A stretch of DNA of 64,000 nucleotides from positions 310,001 through 374,000 of the forward strand of contig OZ251241.1 of NCBI GenBank assembly GCA_965240325.2, written 5' to 3'. The notes under the pieces were generated by a model that worked only from the letters and a program-made list of their open reading frames with translations, searched no databases and was not told the origin of the DNA. The position numbers were made by a program, and so were the translations under genes. How positions within the stretch are numbered: the stretch's first letter is position 1; every line of letters starts with the position of its first letter. The stretch is from Rebecca billardiae RCC1528 (Eukaryota; Haptophyta). Below, one piece after another: positions 27,942-38,662 of this stretch.

Positions 27942-28474
27942 CAGGCAATCGCGGGCAATAAGGAGCTGTCACGTTAAGAAACTGGGGCTTGCTATCTGCG
28001 GATCTGGCCTAGAAACTGAGACTAGCGATTGGCTGGTTCGCTATACGCATAGTCACACTAAGAAACCGGGACTATGTCGTCGCGGCTGACGAGTGGTCCG
28101 CCGCTGAGGCGCAGTGCCCATGGGACCGGCGGCGCGCGGCCCGACTACGAGTACAGGCCAAGGATTCCCGACGACTTCTCCTGATGACTGACTCCTGCCC
28201 CTGGCCAGTGCACCGCAGCATCCATGCAACATCATGCCAGATTTGCTCCAAAATGGCCCAGCATCAAATGTTTTCTTCGGCCTCGCCGGCCGGGCCTAAA
28301 GACTCAGCGGGGGCGGCTCAGCCCCCCTGCACCCCCCGCGCCTGCGCGGCGGGCGGACCTAGCTAAGAAACTGAGACTCCGTAGGCGGTCGGGCTACCGA
28401 ACGGCTATAAGAAACCGAGACTAGCCGTGAGATCTCTGACTTCTTATATACTACTTATTGCCCGCGATTGCCTG
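27942..28474. mobile_element. TA-flanked CAGG-ended element 2 (533 bp)
   Basis: Perfect terminal inverted repeats of 21 bp begin CAGGCAATCGCGGGCAATAA (27942-27962) and are mirrored at 28454-28474, each bordered outside by TA (27940-27941 and 28475-28476). The interior carries five copies of a motif AGAAAC(C/T)G(A/G)G(A/G)CT at about 27977, 28011, 28060, 28366 and 28410. Several are enclosed by short stems, such as CATAGTC/GACTATG and CGGCTA/TAGCCG. No protein. Structure is that of a MITE with a TA target. Confidence 0.8.
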
Positions 28475-28666
28475 TAGCGTCATCATCGATTCCGTCCGAT
28501 ATCGACTACGCTGGCTCGTCAGATCGTCATCTATATTCTATCCCTGGCCCCGGGTATCCCGGGGCGCTATATAGCGCTAGCTACTTAAGTGCCGACGAAA
28601 GGGCAAAGGCGCGCGCGCTTAAGGAGCGGATAGCGCATCCGATGATCAGTAGACAGTGCAGCCGCA

Positions 28667-31033
28667 CTACTGCTCTGCTGACTCCATATCGTCCATCTGT
28701 GCCTGCAGCGCCTCGATGCGCCGCGTGAGCTCGGACTGGACGTGCGTGTGCTGCTCGACAGTCGCGCGCCGGTCGACGAGGCTGACCTCCGCCATGTAGT
28801 CGACGCGCGACGTCGACGTGATGGCGGGCAGCCGCCCGCTGCTGCCCGCCGTCTGCACCGACGGCCCCTCAGACCGTCGCGCAGCAGGCTTGGGCGAGGG
28901 CATGCCCCGAGGCGAGCGGAGCGGCTCGTCCTCGTCGTCGGTGTTCCCGAACGCGCCGTTGAGCAGCACCGACTCCTCGAGGGCCACGCGCGTGCGCGAC
29001 TCGTCCGGCGCGCCCTCGTCCGGCGCGCGCGTCTCGCGTGTCGCCACGTCCGTCAGCAGCGACTCGGCGCGCGACGGCAGGACTGGGTCGAAGTGGTCCG
29101 CTGCCTGCAGGGCCGCGTCAGAGCCTAGCCTCAGGGCCGCCGGGCCCGCGTTCGACGCCGAGCGCGCAGACTCAGCGGTGCTCGCCGTGGTCGCCGCCGC
29201 GCCGGTCGCACGCGCGCCACCCGCCGTGGCATGCGCATCGTCAGGAGGCGCGCCGCCCTTGGCCGCGCGCGACGACGACACGCGCTCGAGAGCCGTGTTG
29301 GCCGCAGCGGCGTTGGTGGCGGCCGAGGGCTCCGAGCCACGCCGCTCGGAGCCACGTCGCTTGGCGACGGCCGGGGAGGACTCGGCGCCCGCGCCGCCCC
29401 GGGCGGGCGGGCTCGCCGTGGGCGCCGCAGGCGCGCCATCCGACGGTGCCTGCTGCTGCTGCTGCGGCGGCGGCGGCGGCACGGCTGGCACAGAGGAGCG
29501 CTTGCGTGCGAGCCGGCCCGCCGGCGCAGAGGCAGAGGCGGTCGCCGCGGCCGCGCCACCCGGCTGCGACGTCTGCACGGTGGCCACGAGCGAGGCGCGG
29601 CCTTTGCCCACCGCCGGGAGCTTGGCGCCGCCGGCGGGCGCCGTGCCGTGCATCGGCTTGCCCTCCTGCTTGGCGGCCGTGCCAGCCGGGGCGGCGCGCG
29701 TCACGCGACGCTCCGGCCAGCCCGGCTCGTGCGTCGCCCATGGGCGCGGCGGTGGCGCCGGCGGCAGCGGGTGACAGCCGGGGAGCGCGAGGTGCGGCAT
29801 GGCGAGCGCGCGCGCGAGGAGCGCCTCGGCGCTCAGAGCCGGCTCGCGCTTCGCCCCGCGCCGCGCCGCCGCGCCCTTGCCCCCCTGTGCCCCCGCCGAG
29901 CCGCCCACGCCCCCCTCCTGCCGCCCGGTGCCGTCCGCCGGGCGGCCACCATCGGGCTCCGAGCCGAAGGAGGCGTGGGCGCGGACGGAGGAATCCATCG
30001 ACGTGGCGGCGAACTCGAGCGAGCACTCGACGCACACGCCGACGGCCTGCTGCAGGAAGTACGGCGACGACTCCTTGCGCAGCCGCTTGTACTTGCCGCG
30101 GTTGAGCGCGATGCCGCCGAGCTGCGGCGCGCCGCCCGCCGCCTCGGCCGCCGCCTGCTCGGCGCCCGCCGCCAGCAGCGCATACACCGCCTCTTCAAGC
30201 GGGTCGTCCAGCCGGTCGTCGAGGTAGTCCGAGTCCGGGTCGGCGCGGCGCGAGCGGAAGCTCGCCGCGCCGTTCGCGCGCCGCGCGTGCGAGCCGAACG
30301 AGCGCGAGCCCGCCGCGCCGAAGACAGCGCGCGCCTCCAGCTCTCGGTCCCACTGCCGGCGCGCGCCGCCCGCCGAGGTGAGCGCGGTGCGCGCGGAGCC
30401 GTGCAGCGAGCGGCGGTGGGTGCCGCTGTCCACGCTGTCGGCGACGGTCGCCATGTCCGACATGGTGATGGCGGAGCCGGCGACCGAGCTCTGCCGCTTG
30501 AAGCCGAGCAGCTGCCCGTCCGCGCCGCCGCCCCCGCTGTGCGAGCTGCCATCCGCGCTGCCGCTCGCGCCCTCGCCGCCGTCGTCGACCAGAATACCTG
30601 GCGCGCCCGCTGCCGAAGCTGCCTGGCCGGCGCCCTTGCCGTGCGAGTAGGACAGGCGGCGCGAGAGGCGCTCCTTCTTGCTGCGCAGCTTGCGCTTGGG
30701 CGCGCCGCCCGCGCTGCCGGCGAGGAGCGCGTCGGCGCGCGAGGTGAGCACATCGAGCTGGCCCACCGCTCCCTCAGTCAGGAGTGCGGGCGCGGGCGCG
30801 GCGCTCGGCGCGGGCTGATGGTCGGCGGGCATGGCGGCGGCCGCGGCGGGAGCGGAGCTGCCCGCCGGGTCGTCGGTAGCGGCCGAGGCGGCGGGCGCCG
30901 ACGCCTCGGCAGCAGCGGGGCCATCGGCAGCCGCGGCTGGGCTCCCTTGCCCCTTCGAACGATCGGCGATCAGCGCGTCCACCGACCTGGGCCCGGCCGT
31001 GCGCTCGGCGCCGCCGCCGGCCCAGCTCGGGGA

Positions 31034-31080
<47 letters not shown>

Positions 31081-33226
31081 TGGCATCCGGCCCGACGCCG
31101 AACACGGCGGCAGCGGCGTTGGCGTCGCCCAGGCTCGCGCCGCCGTCCGCGAGCATCCCGTCCGGCACCTCCGCGTCCGTGTGCGGGCCGATCGACGGCG
31201 CGACCCTCGAGAGAAACGCCACGGTGCGCGGCACGTCCGCGGTGCGAATCGAGAGCTGGCCACGCCGCTTGGGGGAGGAGGCGCGAGCGCCGCCGCGCGC
31301 GGACGCGACGCTCGGCGTCGGCGGCACGGCCGGCGGCGCGGCGTCGGGCGGGAGGAGCGTGAGCGCGCTCGTCCTTGCCGGCGCGTCGCCGCCGCCGCCG
31401 CCGCCCGCCTCGTGCGCCGCGTCCTCGCCGACCGCCTCGTCGTCCGCGCCGCCGCCCGCGCTCTGCAGCGCGGCCGCGACCGTGTGCACGTGGGTGATCG
31501 CGGTGGCGTAGCTCACCTCGCAGCGCCAGGTCGACCGGAACACGTTGGCGCAGACGGGGCAGCGGTAGTACGTGGGCGGCAGCCGGCAGAGCGGCGAGAA
31601 TTGCGGGTCCTGCCGCGAGCGCGCGCGCGGCCGACGCACGGCGGGCGGGGTGGCGGCGGGCGCGCGGCGTGAGCGGCGGGCGCGAGCGCGCAGAGGCGCG
31701 CGCGCGGCGCGCGCCGTGCGCTCGCGCGCGGCGCGGCGCGCTCGCGCACCCGCGCGTGCGCCGTGCTCGGCCGCCGCTCGTTCGGGTGCACCAGCTCGTC
31801 CACGTCGACGCGCGTGAGCTGCAGGTCGGGGCAGTAGAGGAAGCGCAGCGAGCCGTCTGCCGAGGGCGCGTAGTAGGAAGTCATCGAGTGCACGCGGTAC
31901 TGCGACGGGAGCAGCGCGTTCACGTGGCGCTCGAGGGACGCGGCGCAGCGCAGGGCCTGCCGGCGGACGGAGGACTGCGGCTGCAGCTCCACCAGCCTCG
32001 AGCCGTGCGCGTGCCCGTCGAAGGTCGCGCACCGGTCGACGAGCGGCAGCCGGCGGTTACTCAGGTGTGCGTGCGCGACGCGGTTCTCAATCGTCGTGAG
32101 CGCGCCGGACTTGACCGCGCGCACCACGGTCGCGCGCCCGCCGGGCGGCGGCTCGAACGTCTGCAGCAGGCCGTTGTGCACCTTCTGCCGGTTGTAGATG
32201 AAGTCGCGCAGCGTCTCCTGCGCGGTGGACGGCGCGCGCGGCGCGTGCGAGGGCGCGGGCGAGTGCTCAGCTCAGCAGCGCGCGAGAAGCCCACGCCGTG
32301 CCGGCCACCCCTTGGCGTGCAGCTCGGCGGCCCGATCGCGCGCGGCGGGCACGCTCGCGCCCTCTCCGTGCGACAGGCACGCCGCCCCTCCGCCCCGCCC
32401 GTTGGCGCGCCGCGCGTGCGCGCGTGCGCCCTCCGCCCGCCCTCCGCCCGCCCTCCGCCCGCCCTCCGCCCGCCCTCCGCCCGCCCTCCGCCCGCCCTCC
32501 GCCCGGCCGCACCTCGTCAAAGTACTCGGTGACGACGCGCGCGCGCGCGGTCGAGCCGGCGGGCGGGAGGACGGTGTACACGTACAGCGCGCAGACGTCG
32601 CTCTTGTGCGCGCGCGCCGCGTCGCGGAACGCGCGCATCACCGCGCCCGGGTCGATCCCCTCCGACTGCACGAGCTGCAGCGCGCCGGACCCGTCTGAGG
32701 CCGGCTGGTACCAGCAGTGGGGCCGCATGAAGCGGAAGGTGACGGTCTCGGCGCACTTGACGCCGGCGGAGGTGCGCGCGCTGGAGGTGGAGATGTACCG
32801 GTACAGCTCCTCCAGCCACGACACGTGCTCCACCGCCGCGCCCATCGGCACCTTCGTCTTCCGGCTCGCGGCGGCGAGGCCGAGGCCTTCCATGAAGTCA
32901 AACACACCCTCCTTGTCGCCGTCGAGCGCGCTGAGCTCGTGCACGTACGCGTTCTGGGTGCGCGGCTCGGAGAGCTGGCGCCGCTGCGACACGCTCCCGC
33001 CCGAGCGCGAGTCGATCCGTCGGCCCGGCACGATCGCGCTGTCGCGCTCCTGCATCACGCCGCGGTACCGGCGGAACGACGCCGTCCCTTCCGGGTCGAC
33101 GCGGCTCTGGCGGTCGCCGGCCGAGCGCGCGCCCACCCGCGCGGACGCGTCCATCGTCGTCGACGCGAATGATGCGCGCGCGCCGCCGCCGTGCTGCGCT
33201 TCGGGTGGCGGCGCTTCCGTCGCCAT
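28667..33226 (-). CDS. Large unrecognised protein, three exons
   Basis: Model: exon 1 33226-32513, exon 2 32217-31750, exon 3 31609-28667; about 1,374 residues. Both introns are GT-AG and phase 0 (GTGCGG...GCGCAG, 295 bp; GTGCGC...GGCAG, 140 bp) and join three frames. Residues ~80-400 look globular and conserved in style: NAYVHELSALDGDKEGVFDF, VTFRFMRPHCWYQ, CALYVYTVLPPAGSTA, TEYFDE joined to ETLRDFIYNRQKVHNG, then SQYRVHSMTSYYAPSADGSL and LCRLPPTYYRCPVCANVFRS. That last segment holds a single CPVC knuckle. The remaining ~900 residues are low-complexity Ala/Gly/Ser/Pro sequence with poly-Gly and poly-Gln runs. They end in a short coiled coil (VQSELTRRIEALQAQMDDME). I recognise no family; further introns in exon 3 are possible. 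Divergent from the aminotransferase gene. Confidence 0.65.
32429..32505. repeat. 11-bp tandem repeat, 7 units, inside intron 1
   Basis: Seven perfect head-to-tail copies of CCCTCCGCCCG lie directly downstream of the intron 1 donor of the large unrecognised gene. On the transcribed strand they form a G-rich CGGGCGGAGGG array. Confidence 0.95.
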
Positions 33227-33643
33227 GCGCCGTGGACGCCTCGCCCCTACCACGAGCGTGGGCCCATAGCCATCGTCATGGCCACAGCTTATGCAACACA
33301 CCTCCGGAGTGCCGGCGAGTAACAGCTCGCGCGCGCCGGACTCTCGCCGCCGCGGTGGCAGAAAATGGTTCGCGTTTTTTTTTTGGTGGCGCGATTGGGC
33401 GCGAAGCTCAGGGGCGTTCCCCGCATCGGTCATACGCCAAATTGAACCGTCTTCCTATTGGAACGGGCTTCGTCCATTTGAAGCGGGTACATTGAATACG
33501 GAAAAAGGCAAAGCCCCCCCAGGGGGGGCTTTGCTTTTCGGGAGCGTGTGGCAGGATCCCGGGAACGCCCTTGCTCGGCGGCACGCTTTCAGCTTGCCGA
33601 GCGAGCGCCGAGCGGCGGCGGTCTCGGACGCGCCGCACGAGCC
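33227..33643. promoter_or_regulatory. Divergent intergenic region with a 27-bp hairpin
   Basis: These 417 bp lie between two start codons. A perfect odd palindrome at 33508-33534 (GCAAAGCCCCCCC, centre A, GGGGGGGCTTTGC) lies about 110 bp upstream of the aminotransferase ATG and would form a strong stem in DNA or in the 5' UTR. A T-run of nine bases is at ~33377. Confidence 0.5.
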
Positions 33644-35210
33644 ATGTCGATCTCCCGCCACGCGCTGCTGGGCGCGGTGCTCGCCGCGCTCGCGTGGGGC
33701 GGCGCGCACGCCGTCGTGGCCGGTGGGCGTGGCGTGCGCCGGCCGGTCGGCGCGCCGCGCGCCGCCGTGCGGCAGGAGGCCACCGCCGTGTCCGAGTACA
33801 ACTCGATTGCGTTCGACAAGGTGGTGATGCGCACGTACAACCGCTTCCCGATCGCGATGTCGCGCGGCGCGGGGTGCGAGCTGTGGGACACGACGGGCAA
33901 GCGGTACCTCGACTTTGCGGCCGGCATCGCCACCGCCTGCCTCGGCCACGCGCACCCCGCGCTCTCCGACGCCATCGCCGAGCAGGCGAAGCGCGTCTGC
34001 CACGTGTCCAACCTCTACTACATCCCCGAGCAGGGCGAGCTGGCGGCGGAGCTGGTGAAGCGCTCGTTCGCGGACAAGGTGTTCTTCTGCAACTCGGGCG
34101 CCGAGGCGAACGAGGCGTCGATCAAGCTCGCGCGCAAGCACGCGCGCACTAAGCACGGCATCGAGCGGCCGGTGATCGTCTCGGCGGTCAACTCCTTCCA
34201 CGGGCGCACGCTCGCCACCATCGCCGCGACCGGCCAGCCCAAGTACCAGGCGCCTTTCCTGCCGATGCCGGTGCGCGCGCGCGCGCGCGCGCGCACGCGC
34301 ATGCCGAGTGGGACGCACGCCCGTCCTCGCCGCCACGCGCGCGCCCCCTGCGCTCGCGCTCCGCGCGCCTCTCATCGCGCGCGCCCTCGCCGCCGCGCGC
34401 GCGCCACCGCGCGCGCGTCTGCGCCGTGCCTCGCAGGAGGGCTTCGTGCACACGCCGTACAACGACGTGGACGCGCTGCGCAAGACGATCCAGCGGCTGG
34501 AGCGCGCGCCGCCCTTCGGGCTGCGCCGGCGCAAGCGCCTCGCCGCCATCCTCCTCGAGCCTCTGCAGGGCGAGGGCGGCATCACGCCGGGCGACAAGGC
34601 CTTCTTCCAGGCCGCGCGCGAGATCTGCGACGAGAAGGGTGCGCTGCTCATGTTCGACGAGGTGCAGACGGGCGTGGGGCGGACGGGGACGTTCTGGGCG
34701 CACGAGCAGCTCGGCGTCACGCCCGACGTGCTCTCCTGCGCCAAGGCCCTCGGCGGCGGCGTGCCCATCGGCGCGATGATGTGCTCGGACGAGGCGGACG
34801 TCTTCGCGCCGGGCGACCACGCGACCACGTACGGAGGCAACTTCCTCGCGTGCGCGGCCGGGCTAGCGGTCGTGCAGGAGATGGAGCGCAGCCGCATCCT
34901 CGACAACGTCAAGGCGCGCGGCGAGCAGCTGCAGTCCAAGCTGCGCGCGATCGTCGGCGAGTCCAACGGCGTGCTCACCGAGGTGCGCGGCATGGGCCTC
35001 ATCGTCGGCGTGCAGCTCGGAGACGCGGCGGGCGTGAGCGCGGCCGAGGTGTGCGGCGCCGCCTCGCGCCTCGGCCTGCTGCTGGTGCCGGCCGGCCCGA
35101 TGGTTGTGCGCTTCGTGCCGCCGCTGGTAGTCAGCGAGGCGGAGGTGGATGAGGCGGTGGACATCTTCCAGGCGGCGCTTGCCTCCGCGCGCGAAAACGC
35201 AAAGGCCTGA
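33644..35210 (+). CDS. Acetylornithine aminotransferase-type class III PLP aminotransferase, two exons
   Basis: Exon 1 33644-34270 and exon 2 34437-35210, phase 0, 466 residues; the 166-bp intron (GTGCGC...CTCGCAG) is CG-repeat-rich. The N-terminus (LLGAVLAALAWGGAHAVV) is a signal-peptide-like helix followed by an Arg/Ala stretch, compatible with plastid targeting. The ArgD hallmarks are present: ELWDTTGKRYLDFAAGIATA, GHAHPALSDAI, FFCNSGAEANEASIKLAR, SFHGRTLATI, LEPLQGEGGI, LLMFDEVQTGVGRTGTFW, and the PLP Schiff-base lysine K312 in SCAKALGGGVPIG. The protein would convert N-acetylglutamate semialdehyde to acetylornithine in arginine synthesis; related ornithine or GABA aminotransferases are less likely given the ArgD-like PLP motifs. 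Length is normal for the family plus a leader. Confidence 0.85.
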
Positions 35211-36187
35211 ATGGCGCCGCCAGACGATCGGACCCGAGTCAGAGTGGCCCGGCGCAGCGCGTCGGTGCGAGTGGCTCCCACCCGGTCTCAGGGCCGACAG
35301 CCACTCCCATCTCCACACTCCGACCACGACCTTCACCCGGTCTTGCACTCGGACTGCCGGAGGCAATCGCCACCCTCGCCGACCTGCTACGAGTTTGGCC
35401 GCGACTCGGCGCGAGTTCGGCGGCTTCCGCAACTCGGTAGTCGGTGTCGGCGGCCCTGTGGCGTGTAAGTGTCTGCACGGCCCGCGTGTGGCGTGTAAGT
35501 GTAACTCCGCCGCCCTGAGCGGTGAGGGGCCTACGCAACGACTCACGGTCGTTACTCATTTAATAAGCTATATATATCATCATTATCGTCAAGTACTTTT
35601 ATTAATTTATGGCGCACGGCCCCCCCCCCGAAAGGTCTGAGCGTGAGCGAAAGCCGGGGGGGGGCGGCGCACGTGCTCCGCAAAATCAAAAAGAGGATGC
35701 GCGCAGGATTTTGGGGATTTTTCGGTAGGTGGCCACCGCGTATGAGTGGATATCGCTGCCGCAATGATTGCGTTTGTAGTAGATGCTAATTTTAACGATA
35801 GTAACACTTAGGGGAATGCAGGGTGGAATAGCACATAACACCAGCCGTGTGTTAGAACATTCCGTCATAGTAAGATGCCTGAATTGTAAGAGCCTGAAAC
35901 AGCTCGCCAACCATAGAAACGATAGGTTGGGTCGTCAGCTTTGATTCACGCGCTTCTGAAAAACAGCGTTTTAGATTAGACGCATCCCTCTTCTCTTAAG
36001 AGAACTGCGCTAGAATAGTGTGGTGAGTGTGTCCTGGACAGCCTGAGCGGAAAGGTCAATAATCACGGTTGTGATTCAAGATTCCTCACCCCGTATTGCC
36101 AACTGATTCAAAGCCAATGCGGGTATGAATCGACGCGTTTGTGCTCTATCTGCGATCAATAAGAGCTCTCTGATTCAAATGGGTGTA
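35211..36187. other. Intergenic stretch with a low-GC island
   Basis: No gene recognised. C- and G-runs surround 35619-35665. From ~35690 to 36180 the GC content falls to roughly half and the text changes style, with four copies of TGATTCA (35942, 36072, 36104, 36171). This contrasts sharply with the GC-rich neighbours and borders CAGG element 3. Confidence 0.5.
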
Positions 36188-36781
36188 CAGGTGGATACGG
36201 GCTAACTGGACACAGGGGCTATCTGGACACTCAGCGGGCGGCGGGCCTCGTGGCGAGGGCTCGTGGGCGAACGAGCACGAGCGCCCACTGGCGGGTCGCC
36301 ACGACGGCGCACGATGTTCGCTGAACTCACCTGGTCGTGAGACGTCGTCTGCGCACGCGCCAGGTCGCGCTTCTCGCCGCCTTCGCCTTGTTTCGTGAGT
36401 CCCGCGCACAAGGGCGAACGCCAGCGTTTCAAGCCGCAAGGCGCGTGCGCGGACTCAGGAAGGGCGGACTCCGAGGCAAGGCGCGGTTGCGCTGGCGTGG
36501 GTAGGTCCCAGAGCAACCGTCCGAGCCGCTGCACACGCTTTTCCTCCGCGCGCGCGTCTCTGAGCTCGATTCCCATGCCTCAGCCAGTGCCAGGGGCTAA
36601 TTGGACAGTGCCATTGCGGCCGCCACGCGCGGAGACGGGCCCGCAGCGCAGAAAGCGCGCTGCGGCGGAACTCCAGGGACCCCCTGAAGTCCGTCCCTGG
36701 CGCCCCTTCGACCCCAATGCTCCCAGGGAGGCCTCCGCGTGAGTTGGGTCGGCCACTGTCCAGATCACCCGTATCCACCTG
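36188..36781. mobile_element. TA-flanked CAGG-ended element 3 (594 bp)
   Basis: Ends CAGGTGGATACGGG (36188-36201) and its inverse (36768-36781) are perfect, each bordered by TA (36186-36187 and 36782-36783). TGGACA words recur just inside both ends. No protein recognised. Shares the TA target and CAGG terminus with the elements at 25177 and 27942, but no obvious interior similarity. Confidence 0.75.
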
Positions 36782-36991
36782 TACGCTGTCCTGGACAGAC
36801 TCTGATCAATAATGATGATCGGCACGAAAAGTTGCGCGTGACGGCTCGGTGACGACGATCCAACGGCAAAGTGCCGCGGGTGCGGCGGTCGCGTCGGTGC
36901 GGCGGAGGCGGAGGCGGAGGCGTCGGGGGAGGCGGCTGAAGGGAGCGAGGGCGATGGTGGCGGCGCAGTCGAGGGAGGTGCGCCGAATGGC

Positions 36992-38156
36992 ATGTCCGTC
37001 CTCACCCTCGCCGGCGGCGGCCGCCCGCGTGCCGCCGCCGCCGCGGCTCCGCGGCTTGCTGGCGACCGGACTGCACGGGTGATGCGACCGGACGCGCCGA
37101 TGCTGCGCGCGTACGGGGTGGCGCAGCTGCTGCTCGAGGTGATCGCGCACTGCGCGCTCGACCCCGCCGAGCCCGCCGCATGCGCCACCCTCTCCGCAGG
37201 CTGCGTCGCAAATCTGACCTATCCGGTCGACAGGCGTCTGCACTCGGACCGCGCGGCGGTGCGGCGCGAGGCCGAGCGCGGGAGCCTGGGCGGCGGCGGG
37301 CGCGCGGCGGGGCATGTGCTGCCCGAGAGGCTGGCGCACTCGCCCAGCGCCGCCGCGCACACCGCCGCCGACCTCGCGCGCACGACCTCCGTCAACTCCT
37401 CCGTCAGCGGCGGAGAGCGCGTCGCGTCACGCCGCCCACGCGGCTGGTCTCTGCCGCCCAGCCGGTTCGTCATCCGAGCGCAGTCGCCCGGCGGCGGCGG
37501 GGCGGATCGGAGGCGGCGGCGTCGGAGGGCGGCGTCGGAGGGCGGCGTCGGAGGGCGGCGTCGGAGGGCGGCGTCGGAGGGCGGAGCGGAGGGCGGCGGC
37601 GCGCCGCCGCCGCCGCCCGACGGGCTGCCGCGATCGCCGCTCGCCGCCGCGATCGCCGCCGCCGACGGCAGCGGCGGCGCGCGGGCGCCCGCAGCGCGCG
37701 CCGGGCCGGTCGCCGCCTGGGTGGTGGGACCGCCGCTGGGGGGCGGGGCGGGCGGAGGAGATGGCGGTGGCGAAGGAGGACGCGGTGGTGGACGTGGACG
37801 TCACGCAGTCCGGGCTGCACTGGCTCATCCACCTCCTCTCCGCACTCGACCCGCCGCCGTCACCGACGGCGCAGCAGCTGGCGGCGGCGCGACGGACGGT
37901 GGCGGGCGCGGCCGCGGCCGAAGCGGGCGCGCGCCGCGCGCGCCGCTGCGGCGGCGTGGAGCGGCGGGAGCTGAGCGGCGCGCTGCTGCACACGCAGTCA
38001 CGCTGCGCTTACGTGCTGCAGGACGCTGTGCGAGCGCGCCACCGCCGACGCCGTCGCGCCGCCGCTGCCCCCGCCGCACCGGCACCGTCCGACCGTCCGA
38101 CCGTGTCGTCACAAGCCGCGGCTGCTGCTCACATTCACAAGCTGCGTGATCGGTGA
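36992..38156 (+). CDS. Hypothetical protein, probable short intron; 3' part duplicated at 46381
   Basis: ATG 36992 opens a frame with a protein-like stretch (MRPDAPMLRAYGVAQLLLEV, then IAHCALDPAEPAACATLSAG) and a Ser/Arg/Gly-rich middle containing a tandem GGAGGGCGGCGTC repeat. Convincing sequence then continues in another frame: EMAVAKEDAVVDVDVTQSGL, HWLIHLLSALDPPPSPTAQQ and SGALLHTQSRCAYVLQDAV, ending at the TGA 38154-38156. A 37-bp GT-AG gap (37721-37757) would join the frames, but it is unusually short, so the junction is uncertain. Everything from 37338 on is present again, inverted, at 46381-47276. No family recognised. Confidence 0.4.
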
Positions 38157-38233
38157 CTCTGAGCACTAGCCACTAGGGCCGTGCGCCCCCAACTTCGTTG
38201 TTCACTACCCGAAGATCGGCGTAGCCGATCATA
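37338..38233 (+). repeat. Segmental duplication copy 1 (896 bp)
   Basis: Near-identical to the reverse complement of 46381-47276, same length, with at least one substitution (CTGGTCTCTG here versus CTGGTCGCTG). It covers the 3' two-thirds of the hypothetical gene at 36992-38156 plus 77 bp downstream. Confidence 0.9.
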
Positions 38234-38662
38234 ATACTGATTAGGCATTAGCAGCAGAGTACAGCACGGGCTGAGTGGCTGAAGACTTAGGCTCTCAAGT
38301 AGAACGGTCAGACGCGATTTATGACGGCACAGGCGGCACTCGGATCGCCATGCTGCGCCACTGGCAGCGCCGCTGCCACATCGTGCGAGCTCCGCCCGCT
38401 CCGGTCGCCCACGATCACGGAGCACGGCCGCCGATGGACATCAAGTTGCTGACCAGCAGACGCTGTCCGAAGCAGTAGCCAGTCGTGGAACGTGCACCGT
38501 GATGATCGCCCATGGTGATGCAGCATTGGCAGCCGCTGCTGCGCTCCCAGCGCGCGCACTCCGCACGGAGCAGGCACGCAGCGAGCAGCTCGGGCTGCGA
38601 GCGGCTGCAGCAGGCGGGTGCTGAGCATGGCCTCGCGGGGCGGTTTTTAATGCGCCGCGCCG
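38234..38662. other. Intergenic stretch, no gene recognised
   Basis: Lies between the duplicated gene and the 3' end of the two-TM protein. Nothing notable. Confidence 0.4.

Noticed and set aside
29441-29485. CTG/GCGG triplet run as a disease-like expansion
   Set aside because: Short and coding (poly-Gln/Pro on the minus strand); ordinary low complexity in this protein.
29231-31672. 813-codon Arg-rich plus-strand frame
   Set aside because: Shadow of exon 3 of the minus-strand gene, which has consistent splice joins and a terminal coiled coil.
36165-36180. Possible tRNA B-box (TGATTCAAAT)
   Set aside because: No matching A-box, acceptor stem or cloverleaf could be built around it.
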